A stretch of DNA of 37,835 bases from an uncultured Clostridia bacterium (GTDB lineage: Bacteria; Bacillota; Clostridia; UBA1381; UBA9506): contig CALYAO010000092.1 of assembly GCA_944393605.1 (NCBI GenBank), positions 1 through 37,835 of the forward strand, read 5' to 3'. Shown piece after piece: positions 7,804 through 15,436 of this stretch (within the stretch, counting starts at the first letter, position 1; each line of letters begins with the position of its first letter). The translations under genes and the position numbers were made by a program. The notes beneath the pieces are model-generated. The model saw only the letters and a program-made list of their open reading frames with translations. It ran no database searches and was not told the DNA's origin.

Positions 7804-8301
7804 TCACTCCATGGTGGGCGAAAGAAAGCTGCTTTCCTTTAAAATGTCCGCGCCGATCTTGCCGCCGTCCGTTTCGATGATGCCAAACGTATTGCGATCC
7901 ACCCCGGCGTACATCATGGTGCCGGGATTGAGGAGCAGGACGCCTCGCTCGTAGCCGCAGAAGGACACGTGCGTATGCCCAAACACCGCGATGTCGGCGC
8001 TCTGTTGTACGGCTTCCTCGATCAGCCGGTCGTAGGACTGCTTGACGCGCAGGGTGTGCCCGTGCGTGAGCAGGATGCGATGGCCGCCCAGTTCCACTGT
8101 CTGCAGGAGCGGAAATTCGTCTATAAAATCGTTGTTGCCGCGGACACCATAAATGGGAAGTTCATAGACGTCCTGCAGGTAACCAATGTCGCGGGAGACG
8201 TCCCCTGCGTGCAAAACCGCGTCCACGCCGCTGATGGCGGACAGCGCCCGGTCCATGCCGTCTGTCCTGCCGTGGGTATCTGAAAATATCAAAATCCGCA
8301 T
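7804..8301 (-). CDS. YfcE/MJ0936-type metallophosphatase
   Basis: This 165-residue protein has the calcineurin-like phosphoesterase motifs in order: FSDTHG (residues 6-11), LHAGDVSRD, VRGNNDF, LTHGH and FGHTHVSF, then the LLNPGT motif of the small YfcE/MJ0936 group. These are metal-dependent phosphodiesterases of poorly defined natural substrate. The ATG at 8299-8301 (MRILIFSDTHG) follows GAGG by about seven bases and matches the family start; longer in-frame starts lie in the untranslated leader. It is the first gene of the coaX-rfbB operon. Confidence 0.92.
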   Translation of the reverse strand: MRILIFSDTHGRTDGMDRALSAISGVDAVLHAGDVSRDIGYLQDVYELPIYGVRGNNDFIDEFPLLQTVELGGHRILLTHGHTLRVKQSYDRLIEEAVQQSADIAVFGHTHVSFCGYERGVLLLNPGTMMYAGVDRNTFGIIETDGGKIGADILKESSFLSPTME

Positions 8302-8467
8302 AGGATGGCCTCTTTTCGTGTCCATAAAGGTGATTGGCTTCCTCATACATGCTGTCAACGATTTGTTTCGGTTCGGAGAAAGAGTAAGGATAACGGCCTC
8401 TCCGCAGCACAGCGGCGGCACCGCAGCACGCTTGCAGCAGCCACATATTGCCTATTTTGTGCATCCT

Positions 8468-8496
8468 ATTATATGCTTTATACAGGGGCTTGTCAA
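8468..8496 (-). promoter_or_regulatory. Consensus sigma-A promoter for metallophosphatase-coaX-rfbB
   Basis: Minus strand perfect TTGACA (8491-8496), 17-base spacer, perfect TATAAT (8468-8473). The leader to the metallophosphatase start is about 160 bases, and I see no known riboswitch in it. Confidence 0.92.
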
Positions 8497-8542
8497 GCAG
8501 GGCTGCGCGATTTTCTCGCCCGGGCGGGAATGTTTGGGGGAA

Positions 8543-8570
8543 GACAGCAATATAGTAATACCGTATGGTA
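8543..8570 (+). promoter_or_regulatory. Possible sigma-K-like promoter of the spore-like cluster
   Basis: GACA (8543-8546), 15 bases, then CGTATGGTA (8562-8570), which matches five of the six fixed positions of the sigma-K -10 (CATAnnnTA). The spacer is about one base short. No sigma-A promoter is visible in front of the gene starting at 8609. Confidence 0.28.
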
Positions 8571-8608
8571 TGGCGGCGGCGTTTCGCCGTGGAAGGGGAG
8601 TGGCAAGG

Positions 8609-9760
8609 ATGCATCATACTGGAAAATGGGAAACAGAGCCGGTATCGGCGCCCATTGTGGCAAAAAAACTGCCCAAGCGGGTGCCGCCCAGGCTGCAGCG
8701 CATGGCGGAGGAAGAGGCCAAGAGCGCTGCGCAATGCAGCGTGCCGGAAGGGCAGAAGGAGGCAGGCCGAGCGGGCGGGACCATGCCCGAACCAGCAGCA
8801 GCGCCGGAAGAAGGAGCGCAGAAGACGGCCGTGCCAAACAATGCCGCGCAAGCTGCCACGCCGATGGATGCCGCAGGTCAAGATGGGATGAAAGACGCGA
8901 TGGAAGACATGGTGGCGGTGGAAGAAGCTATGGAAGCAGCAGCGCAAAACGCAGGGGAGGATGCGCGGGACACAGCCGCGGATGCGGGCGAAACGCCGCC
9001 CGTAAGCAGTGCAGAGCTGGGAAGCATCGTGGAGGAAGATGGCACGCCCCTGCCCGAGGAACCAGCCGTTCCGGCCGTCTCCATAGGCGGCAATGCGGTC
9101 TTTCCGCGGGGAGAACGTCCCATCATAACGGGAAGCGGCACATGGGCGGAGGGAACGTCTTCGGAGACGCGTGCACCCGAAACGGAGACGCAGACCGACC
9201 AACTTCCGTTGGACGGCACGCTCTCCAACCTGTCGGCACACCAGCCGCTTCCGGGCGCGGATGCTCCGCAGACAGAGGAAGAGACAGCGGCATGGGGTAT
9301 GGCGCGGGAGCAAGGGATGACCGAACCACCTATGCGGCAGGAGGAGACGCAGGAATCTCCCGTCCGCGCGGCGGCACCCGAGGATTCAGAAGGATGGCTG
9401 ATCGTACAGACCTTTACTGCCAGCGGGGCCCTGCCCGTACCCGATTCGACGGTCCGCATTGCGCGCCGGACGGCGCAAGGAGAGGAGTTGGTTGCCTTCG
9501 ATACCACCACCCAAGAAGGCAAGACGCGGAAAATCGCCCTGTCCGCACCCAACCGCGCGCTGTCGGAGCATCCAACCGACGTACAACCCTTTGCGGTCTA
9601 CGATGTCAGCATCCAACATGCCTATTTCTATTCGGTGGAGATTCGGGATGTGCAGGTGTTCGGAGATGAGACCTCGCTCCAGCAGGTGGACCTGATACCG
9701 CTGCCCGAGTTTGCGCAGTCGGGAACCGAGGTGTTTGACATCCCGCCGCAGAACCTATAA
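8609..9760 (+). CDS. Unrecognised protein: acidic linker plus C-terminal beta-sandwich domain
   Basis: This 383-residue protein has three parts. Residues 1-35 are basic (KKLPKRVPPRLQR). Residues about 36-260 are low-complexity, rich in Ala, Glu, Pro, Thr and Gly, and probably disordered. Residues 263-383 (from WLIVQTFTASGALPVP) have the look of a carboxypeptidase-regulatory or transthyretin-like beta sandwich, with a VYDVSIQHAYFYSVEIRDV stretch near the end. No signal peptide or membrane helix is present. The start is set by GGGGAG eight bases upstream; the much longer open frame upstream lacks a ribosome site. Two genes for peptidoglycan-binding proteins follow. I infer a mother-cell spore-layer protein, by context only. 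Confidence 0.8.
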   Translation: MHHTGKWETEPVSAPIVAKKLPKRVPPRLQRMAEEEAKSAAQCSVPEGQKEAGRAGGTMPEPAAAPEEGAQKTAVPNNAAQAATPMDAAGQDGMKDAMEDMVAVEEAMEAAAQNAGEDARDTAADAGETPPVSSAELGSIVEEDGTPLPEEPAVPAVSIGGNAVFPRGERPIITGSGTWAEGTSSETRAPETETQTDQLPLDGTLSNLSAHQPLPGADAPQTEEETAAWGMAREQGMTEPPMRQEETQESPVRAAAPEDSEGWLIVQTFTASGALPVPDSTVRIARRTAQGEELVAFDTTTQEGKTRKIALSAPNRALSEHPTDVQPFAVYDVSIQHAYFYSVEIRDVQVFGDETSLQQVDLIPLPEFAQSGTEVFDIPPQNL

Positions 9761-9807
9761 AGGGAATGATTGCGGTGCCCTTGCCGCATAAAAAAGGAGC
9801 GTAAGCC

Positions 9808-11247
9808 ATGTCAGTCGTGATTGAGCCCTATATCCCAAGTACCATAACGGTCCATCTCGGCCGGCCCGAAGTGGCTGCGAGCAATGTGACCGTGTCCTTT
9901 CCGGAATACATCAAAAATGTGGCGTCCAGTGAGATCTACCCGACTTGGCCGCAGGCATCCCTCATTGCCAACATCTATGCCCAGATCTCCTTTGCGCTCA
10001 ATAAGATCTATACGGAATACTACCGCAGCCGGGGATACCCGTTTGATATCACCAACAGCACCTCCATCGACCAGGCGTTTACGCCGGGCCGCAATATCTT
10101 TGAAAACATCAGCCAGCTGGTGGATGAGATCTTTGACACCTATATCCGGCGGCAGGGGTATTTGGAGCCGCTGTTTGCGCAGTTCTGCAATGGCACCACC
10201 GTTACGTGTGAAGGGCTGTCCCAATGGGGAACGGTGCCGCTTGCGGAACAGGGGTATACCCCCTACGGGATTTTGCAGTACTATTACGGGGAGAACATCG
10301 ACCTGGTGCGCAATGCACCCGTGGAAAGCATCCGGCAGTCCTACCCCGGGACGCCGCTGTCCCTGGGCAGCCGGGGACCCGACGTGCAAGTGGTACAGGT
10401 GGAGCTCAACCGTATTTCCCAGAATTATCCAGCCATACCAAAGATCTATCCAGTGGATGGCATCTTCGGCCCCGACACACAGCGGTCGGTTCAGGCTTTC
10501 CAGCGCATCTTCGGGCTTTCGCCTGACGGCGTTGTCGGAAAGGCCACTTGGTACAAACTGGTGTATCTGTATGTCGGTGTCAAGCGGCTCAACGAGATTG
10601 CCGCGGAGGGACAGTCCATCTATGGGCTGACTTTGGTGTATCCCGAAGACCTACGGGAGGGGGATACGGGTGAGAAGGTCCGCATTCTGCAATACTTCCT
10701 GTTCACGCTCAGTGACTTCTATGCGACCATTCCGACGGTTGGCATCGACGGCATCTTCGGCCCACAGACCCGGGAGTCGGTGATCGCCTTTCAGAATGCA
10801 TATAGTCTGCCGGCTACCGGCATTGTGGATGTGCGCACGTGGGATGCACTATACGATGCGTTCCAGGGGGTCATACGCGCAATGCAGGGGGTCAATCTGG
10901 ATACCGATATCGTGACGCAGCCCTATCCGGGGGAGGAACTGCGGCGAGGTTCCCGGGGAGAGGCCGTTCGGACCCTGCAGGAGTATCTAAATGCGCTGTC
11001 TCTGACCTTCCTGTCGGTGCCCCCCGTCCAGGTGACAGGGGTGTATGGCCTGTACACGGGGTATTCGGTGGCGGCCTTCCAGAAGCTGATGGGTTTGCCG
11101 CAGACGGGCGTGGTGGACCGCGCGACCTGGGATGCGATTGCGAACAGCTACCGGGATGTGGTGTCCGCCATGACAGCCCGGCCGCGGCAGTATCCGGGGT
11201 TTCCGCTGTCCGAAGGCAGCCAGGACATGGCGCTGATGCAGCAGTGA
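9808..11247 (+). CDS. SpoIID/LytB-like domain protein with peptidoglycan-binding repeats
   Basis: This 479-residue protein starts with a compact SpoIID/LytB-like domain (about 15-165). IKNVASSEIYPTWPQASL resembles the SpoIID segment carrying the catalytic glutamate (E42 here), and CEGLSQWGTVPLAEQGYTPY matches the closing GMSQxGA...G motif. Three peptidoglycan-binding (PG_binding_1) repeats follow: about 180-255, 280-350 and 373-448, each with GSRG/GDTG, DGIFGP or GVYG, and FQ...G.V...TW. A fourth repeat begins at 461 and is cut by the stop. SpoIID is a lytic transglycosylase of the engulfment complex. No signal peptide is visible, unlike SpoIID. AAAGGAG lies before the ATG. It is the second gene of a three-gene cluster. 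Confidence 0.85.
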   Translation: MSVVIEPYIPSTITVHLGRPEVAASNVTVSFPEYIKNVASSEIYPTWPQASLIANIYAQISFALNKIYTEYYRSRGYPFDITNSTSIDQAFTPGRNIFENISQLVDEIFDTYIRRQGYLEPLFAQFCNGTTVTCEGLSQWGTVPLAEQGYTPYGILQYYYGENIDLVRNAPVESIRQSYPGTPLSLGSRGPDVQVVQVELNRISQNYPAIPKIYPVDGIFGPDTQRSVQAFQRIFGLSPDGVVGKATWYKLVYLYVGVKRLNEIAAEGQSIYGLTLVYPEDLREGDTGEKVRILQYFLFTLSDFYATIPTVGIDGIFGPQTRESVIAFQNAYSLPATGIVDVRTWDALYDAFQGVIRAMQGVNLDTDIVTQPYPGEELRRGSRGEAVRTLQEYLNALSLTFLSVPPVQVTGVYGLYTGYSVAAFQKLMGLPQTGVVDRATWDAIANSYRDVVSAMTARPRQYPGFPLSEGSQDMALMQQ

Positions 11248-11295
11248 CGGAACAACGCGGCGGGCGATGCGCGCCGTACAGAAAGGACGACAACG

Positions 11296-11835
11296 ATGGC
11301 ATTTGTGTTTGCAGACAATCCAAACGGCAGGTCGGTGAGCAGCCTGCAGCAGTATTTGCGTACCATTGGGAAGGAGTATCGGGAGGTGCTGCCTGTGGTG
11401 CCCGACGGTATCTTTGGGCCACAGACCACCCAATCGGTGATCTCCTTTCAGAACCAGTTCGGCATGGAGCCGACGGGCGTGGTGGACAGCGACACGTGGG
11501 ACCGGATCTTGGGCGTGTATGATGACATCGTGGAACGTGCTGCCGCGCCCAATCACATTGACCCGTTTCCGGCGGGGCACTATGTGTTAGAACTTGGGAC
11601 GGAAGGGGATGAAGTGGCCTTTGTGCAGATCATGCTGTGTGCGCTCGCGGGCCGATATGCCAATCTGTCTCGGCTGGAAATCACAGGGGTGTATGACGTC
11701 GCAACCATGCGTGAAGTCCGTATTTTTCAGCCCATCGGCGGTCTGGAGGCCACGGGCAAGGTGGACAAACGGACGTGGAACGCACTGACACGGGTGTACC
11801 AGTCGGTTCGCCTCGATGAGGCCAGGCTGGCCTAG
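11296..11835 (+). CDS. Small protein with two peptidoglycan-binding repeats
   Basis: This 179-residue protein consists almost entirely of two PG_binding_1 repeats: residues about 12-72 (SVSSLQQYLRTIG, then PDGIFGPQTTQSVISFQ and GVVDSDTWDRI) and about 95-170 (LGTEGDEVAFVQ, ITGVYDVATM, GKVDKRTWNAL). The second is more divergent. It has no signal peptide and no catalytic domain. The repeats resemble those of the preceding gene, so the two probably arose by duplication or splitting of one array. AAAGGA precedes the ATG. Its TAG stop overlaps the stop of the convergent glycosylase gene. Confidence 0.85.
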   Translation: MAFVFADNPNGRSVSSLQQYLRTIGKEYREVLPVVPDGIFGPQTTQSVISFQNQFGMEPTGVVDSDTWDRILGVYDDIVERAAAPNHIDPFPAGHYVLELGTEGDEVAFVQIMLCALAGRYANLSRLEITGVYDVATMREVRIFQPIGGLEATGKVDKRTWNALTRVYQSVRLDEARLA

Positions 11836-12317
11836 AGATAGGGGCCAAGCGTTTCCTGCCAGACGGCGCACAGCCGTTCCAAGCGAAACTGCGCATTGGC
11901 GGGGCTGGTGGAGGGAAGGGTGTACACCGGGAGGGGCACCAAGTGGGCCAAATAGCGGTCAAACAGCGCGCGGGACTTGCTGCCGTTGCAGAAGACGGCG
12001 GCGAGGTCCGCGCGTCTTGTCACCTGGCCGATATCGTTGGGTACTGGGTTTTTGATGGAGGCGTCGGAGGATCCCGTGATCTCGCAGCTCGCCAGCACGT
12101 CCCAAATCGCAACGTGGTGAGTGAGCAGCATGGCGGTCTTTTCGGGGATGGTGGATGGGACGTCGCATCTTAAAATATGGGCCATCACCTTCCAGAAGCG
12201 GTTTTGTGGATGGCCGTAATAAAAATGGTTCTCCCGGGATTTGACGGACGGGAAGGAGCCCAGGATGAGGATGCGGCTGGTCTCGTCACAGATGGGCGCA
12301 AAGGGATGAACGGGCAT
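11832..12317 (-). CDS. DNA-deoxyinosine glycosylase (uracil-DNA glycosylase family 6)
   Basis: This 161-residue protein has the signature of the hypoxanthine/deoxyinosine glycosylase branch of the UDG superfamily: HPFAPICDETSRILILGSFP near the N-terminus, SVKSRENHFYYGHPQNRFW, then AIWDVLASCEITGSSDASI and LPSTSPANA near the C-terminus. It removes deaminated adenine from DNA to start base-excision repair. The ATG at 12315-12317 follows AGAAGG by seven bases; two upstream ATGs overlap the promoter or lack a ribosome site. It is a single gene, convergent with the preceding peptidoglycan-binding gene. Confidence 0.88.
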   Translation of the reverse strand: MPVHPFAPICDETSRILILGSFPSVKSRENHFYYGHPQNRFWKVMAHILRCDVPSTIPEKTAMLLTHHVAIWDVLASCEITGSSDASIKNPVPNDIGQVTRRADLAAVFCNGSKSRALFDRYLAHLVPLPVYTLPSTSPANAQFRLERLCAVWQETLGPYL

Positions 12318-12345
12318 GTTTTCGCCTTCTTTCAACGTTTTTTTC

Positions 12346-12374
12346 ATCTTATAACAAACGGTATGCTTTGTCAA
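12346..12374 (-). promoter_or_regulatory. Sigma-A promoter of the deoxyinosine glycosylase gene
   Basis: Minus strand TTGACA (12369-12374), 17-base spacer, TAAGAT (12346-12351), about 30 bases upstream of the start codon. Confidence 0.72.
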
Positions 12375-12428
12375 TTGAAAGCAGGGGCCGCCATCTGCAA
12401 AAAAAATCCAATTTCGCGAAAAATTTCA

Positions 12429-12456
12429 TTGCAATTTCCCTAATTTATGATATAAT
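12429..12456 (+). promoter_or_regulatory. Sigma-A promoter of ppdK
   Basis: TTGCAA (12429-12434), 16-base spacer, TATAAT (12451-12456), with a TGA just before the -10 that makes it an extended -10. The leader to ppdK is about 120 bases. Confidence 0.88.
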
Positions 12457-12476
12457 GAAAAACGGTGCCTCGCATC

Positions 12477-12556
12477 GCGCAGTTTTTTGCGCTCTTTTTT
12501 GGCGTGTGGCGCTAGTTTGAAACGCGTTTACCAATGAAACCGGCGGCTATGCCGCC
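12477..12556 (+). promoter_or_regulatory. Structured leader of ppdK
   Basis: Two hairpins lie in the leader. GCGCA (12477-12481) pairs with TGCGC (12488-12492) and is followed by TCTTTTTT, which resembles a weak intrinsic terminator. GGCGGC (12542-12547) pairs with GCCGCC (12551-12556) around a 3-base loop, 14 bases before AGGAGG. This could be an attenuator or simply RNA structure; no known riboswitch class is recognised. Confidence 0.42.
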
Positions 12557-12582
12557 ACGATAAAAATATAGGAGGCTGTTTC

Positions 12583-15210
12583 ATGGGACAGAAATATGTG
12601 TATTTGTTCAGTGAAGGCAACGCGGACATGCGGAACCTGCTGGGCGGCAAGGGCGCGAACCTTGCGGAGATGACCAACCTGGGAATCCCGGTGCCCCAGG
12701 GCTTTACGGTGACCACCGAGGCGTGTACCCGGTACTATGATGACGGGAAGGTCATTGCGCAGGAGATCATCGACGAGATCTATGAGAAGATGGGCGAGCT
12801 GGAGAAGATTACGGGGAAGACGTTTGGGGACCCCGAGAACCCGTTCCTGGTTTCTGTCCGTTCGGGCGCGCGCGCGTCCATGCCGGGCATGATGGACACC
12901 ATCTTAAACCTGGGCTTAAATGACGTTGCGGTGGAAGGCCTCGCGAAGAAGTCGGGCAATCCGCGTTTTGCGTATGACAGCTACCGTCGGTTTATCCAGA
13001 TGTTCTCGGACGTTGTCATGGAGATCGACAAGGCGAAGTTTGAAAGCCTCTTGGAGGCCATGAAGGAAGCCAAGGGCGTCAAGATGGACACCGAATTGGA
13101 TGCGGATGACCTGAAGAAACTGGTTGGCCAGTTCAAAGAGGTATATAAGAAGGAGATGGGAACTGAGTTCCCGCAGGAGCCGAAGGAACAGCTCATCGAG
13201 GCGGTCACTGCGGTGTTCCGTTCTTGGGACAATCCGCGCGCCATCGTATACCGCCGCATGAACGACATCCCGTCCTCCTGGGGGACGGCTGTCAACGTGC
13301 AGGCCATGGTATTCGGCAACATGGGCGACAAGAGCGGCACGGGCGTTGCCTTTACCCGGAACCCCTCCACCGGCGAGAAGAAGCTGTATGGTGAGTTCCT
13401 GATGAACGCACAGGGTGAGGACGTTGTGGCCGGTATCCGGACGCCCAACCCCATCGAGACCTTGAATGATATCAACAAGGAAGCATATGACCAGTTCTGC
13501 CAGATCGCAAAGACGCTGGAGGATCACTATCGGGATATGCAGGATATGGAGTTTACCATCGAGGATGGCAAGCTGTACATGCTGCAGACCCGGAACGGCA
13601 AGCGGACGGCTGCGGCGGCCCTCAAGATCGCGGTGGATCTGGTGGCCGAAGGCATGCTGACCAAAGAAGAAGCCATCCTGAAGGTGGAGCCCAAGCAGCT
13701 GGATTCCCTGCTGCATCCGACCTTTGACCCGGCGGCGCTCAAGGCTGCAAAGCCCATCGGCAAGGGCTTGCCGGCATCCCCGGGCGCAGCTTGCGGCAAG
13801 GCGTACTTCACGGCGGAAGAGGCTGTGGAAGCGGCCAAGGCAGGCAACAAGGTCGTCCTGATCCGGATGGACACCTCTCCCGAGGACACCGAGGGCATGG
13901 ACGCGTCGGAGGGTATCCTGACCGGCCGCGGCGGCATGACCTCTCACGCGGCGGTTGTGGCGCGCGGCATGGGCACCTGCTGCGTTGCGGGCTGCGGCGA
14001 TGCGAAGATCGACGAAGAAGCGAAAACCTGTGAGCTGGGCGGCGTGATCATCAAGGAAGGGGATTATATCTCCTTGGATGGCAGCACCGGTAATATCTAC
14101 AGTGGCCAGATTACGACGCAAGAAGCGCAGATGACGGGCGATTTTGCCAAGCTGATGGGCTGGGCGGACGAGATCCGGACCCTGTCCGTGCGCACCAATG
14201 CGGACACCCCGCGGGATGCGAAGACGGCTGCCAACTTCGGTGCGGAAGGCATCGGCCTGTGCCGGACCGAGCACATGTTCTTTGATGAGGACAGAATCCC
14301 GGCGATGCGCGAGATGATCGTGGCAAAGACCGAGGAGCAGAGACGGACTGCGCTGGCCAAGCTCCTGCCCATGCAGAGAAGCGACTTTGAAGGCCTGTTT
14401 AAGGCCATGAATGGCTACCCGGTCACCATCCGGTTCCTGGATCCGCCGCTGCATGAGTTCCTGCCTCACAAGGAGGAGGAAGTGCGCGACCTGGCCAAGG
14501 AGATGGGCCTCTCCTATGAGGAACTTCAGGCGACTGTGGACAGCCTGCATGAGTTCAACCCCATGATGGGGCATCGTGGTCTGCGTCTGGCGGTGACGTA
14601 TCCCGAAATTGCGGAGATGCAGGCGCGTGCGGTCATTGAGGCTGCCATCAACGTGAACAAGGAAGGCATGAACGTGGTTCCTGAGATCATGATCCCGCTG
14701 GCGGGGGATGTCAAGGAACTCAAATATGTGAAGGACGTCGTGGTGAAGACGGCGGATGCGGTCATCAAGGAAGCGGGCGTTTCCCTCACCTATAAGGTGG
14801 GTACCATGATCGAGATCCCGCGTGCGGCGCTGACGGCGGATGAGATCGCGAAGGAAGCGGAATTCTTCTCCTTCGGTACCAACGACCTCACCCAGATGAC
14901 CTATGGGTTCTCCCGTGACGATGCAGGCAGCTTCCTGGATGCGTACTACGAGAAGAAGATCTTTGAGTCGGATCCGTTTGCAAAGCTGGATCAGGTCGGC
15001 GTTGGCAAGCTGATCAAGCTGGCGGTTGAGCTGGGCCGCAAGACCCGTCCCGACATCAAGCTGGGCATCTGCGGCGAGCATGGCGGCGATCCGTCTTCAG
15101 TGGAGTTCTGCCACAATGCGGGCCTCACCTATGTGTCCTGCTCTCCCTATCGCGTGCCCATCGCGCGTCTGGCTGCGGCGCAGGCAAAGGTCAAAGAGAC
15201 CATCAAATAA
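12583..15210 (+). CDS. ppdK: Pyruvate, phosphate dikinase
   Basis: This 875-residue enzyme interconverts pyruvate, ATP and phosphate with phosphoenolpyruvate, AMP and pyrophosphate; in anaerobic clostridia it often works in glycolysis or gluconeogenesis. The N-terminal nucleotide-binding domain starts with NLLGGKGANLAEM. The swivelling phosphohistidine domain has TGRGGMTSHAAVVARGMG with the catalytic histidine at residue 455. The C-terminal PEP-binding barrel ends with ICGEHGGDPSS, with the catalytic Cys at 830. Numbering is nearly identical to the Clostridium symbiosum enzyme. AGGAGG lies seven bases before the ATG. It is monocistronic with its own promoter and terminator. Confidence 0.97.
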   Translation: MGQKYVYLFSEGNADMRNLLGGKGANLAEMTNLGIPVPQGFTVTTEACTRYYDDGKVIAQEIIDEIYEKMGELEKITGKTFGDPENPFLVSVRSGARASMPGMMDTILNLGLNDVAVEGLAKKSGNPRFAYDSYRRFIQMFSDVVMEIDKAKFESLLEAMKEAKGVKMDTELDADDLKKLVGQFKEVYKKEMGTEFPQEPKEQLIEAVTAVFRSWDNPRAIVYRRMNDIPSSWGTAVNVQAMVFGNMGDKSGTGVAFTRNPSTGEKKLYGEFLMNAQGEDVVAGIRTPNPIETLNDINKEAYDQFCQIAKTLEDHYRDMQDMEFTIEDGKLYMLQTRNGKRTAAAALKIAVDLVAEGMLTKEEAILKVEPKQLDSLLHPTFDPAALKAAKPIGKGLPASPGAACGKAYFTAEEAVEAAKAGNKVVLIRMDTSPEDTEGMDASEGILTGRGGMTSHAAVVARGMGTCCVAGCGDAKIDEEAKTCELGGVIIKEGDYISLDGSTGNIYSGQITTQEAQMTGDFAKLMGWADEIRTLSVRTNADTPRDAKTAANFGAEGIGLCRTEHMFFDEDRIPAMREMIVAKTEEQRRTALAKLLPMQRSDFEGLFKAMNGYPVTIRFLDPPLHEFLPHKEEEVRDLAKEMGLSYEELQATVDSLHEFNPMMGHRGLRLAVTYPEIAEMQARAVIEAAINVNKEGMNVVPEIMIPLAGDVKELKYVKDVVVKTADAVIKEAGVSLTYKVGTMIEIPRAALTADEIAKEAEFFSFGTNDLTQMTYGFSRDDAGSFLDAYYEKKIFESDPFAKLDQVGVGKLIKLAVELGRKTRPDIKLGICGEHGGDPSSVEFCHNAGLTYVSCSPYRVPIARLAAAQAKVKETIK

Positions 15211-15225
15211 TTGCAACAATCATAC

Positions 15226-15259
15226 ACGGGCCGTGCGAGATTCGCACGGCCCGTTTTTT
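15226..15259 (+). terminator. Rho-independent terminator after ppdK
   Basis: A perfect 13-bp stem (15226-15238 with 15242-15254) with a 3-base loop is followed by a T run. Confidence 0.95.
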
Positions 15260-15286
15260 GTTTGAATGGGGGGAAGAAAATTATGC

Positions 15287-15315
15287 TTTACAACCCCCGG
15301 CAGGTGTGATATAAT
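15287..15315 (+). promoter_or_regulatory. Sigma-A promoter of pnp
   Basis: TTTACA (15287-15292), 17-base spacer, TATAAT (15310-15315), with TGTGA before the -10. The leader is about 115 bases and contains the long hairpin at 15362-15404. Confidence 0.88.
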
Positions 15316-15361
15316 GCACACATATCATATAATAAGAAGAATATGGTCGGAAGGTAAGAAG

Positions 15362-15404
15362 TAAGAGAGAAGCCGCCATGAGGGGGCTGGCGGTTTCTCT
15401 CTTA
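15362..15404 (+). promoter_or_regulatory. 17-bp hairpin in the pnp leader
   Basis: Bases 15362-15378 pair with 15388-15404 over 17 consecutive pairs (one G-U wobble) around a 9-base loop. It ends 32 bases before the pnp start codon. It has no T run, so it is not a terminator. Its size suits double-strand RNase cleavage, as in the autoregulated E. coli pnp leader; the same mechanism here is inference. Confidence 0.75.
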
Positions 15405-15436
15405 TCTCTTGCCGCCGTCCATAGAAGGAGGCAGAC

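Noticed and set aside
8162-9313. 383-codon minus-strand frame opposite the acidic linker gene
   Set aside because: Arg/Cys-rich low-complexity translation typical of the reverse of GC-rich coding DNA; no ribosome site, and it crosses the promoter at 8468-8496.
12916-15081. 721-codon open frame on the minus strand opposite ppdK
   Set aside because: It mirrors the codon pattern of ppdK, has no ribosome site or recognisable domain, and the plus-strand enzyme is certain.
15362-15404. Hairpin considered as a transcription terminator between promoter and pnp
   Set aside because: No T run follows it and it lies after the pnp promoter, so a leader element is more likely.
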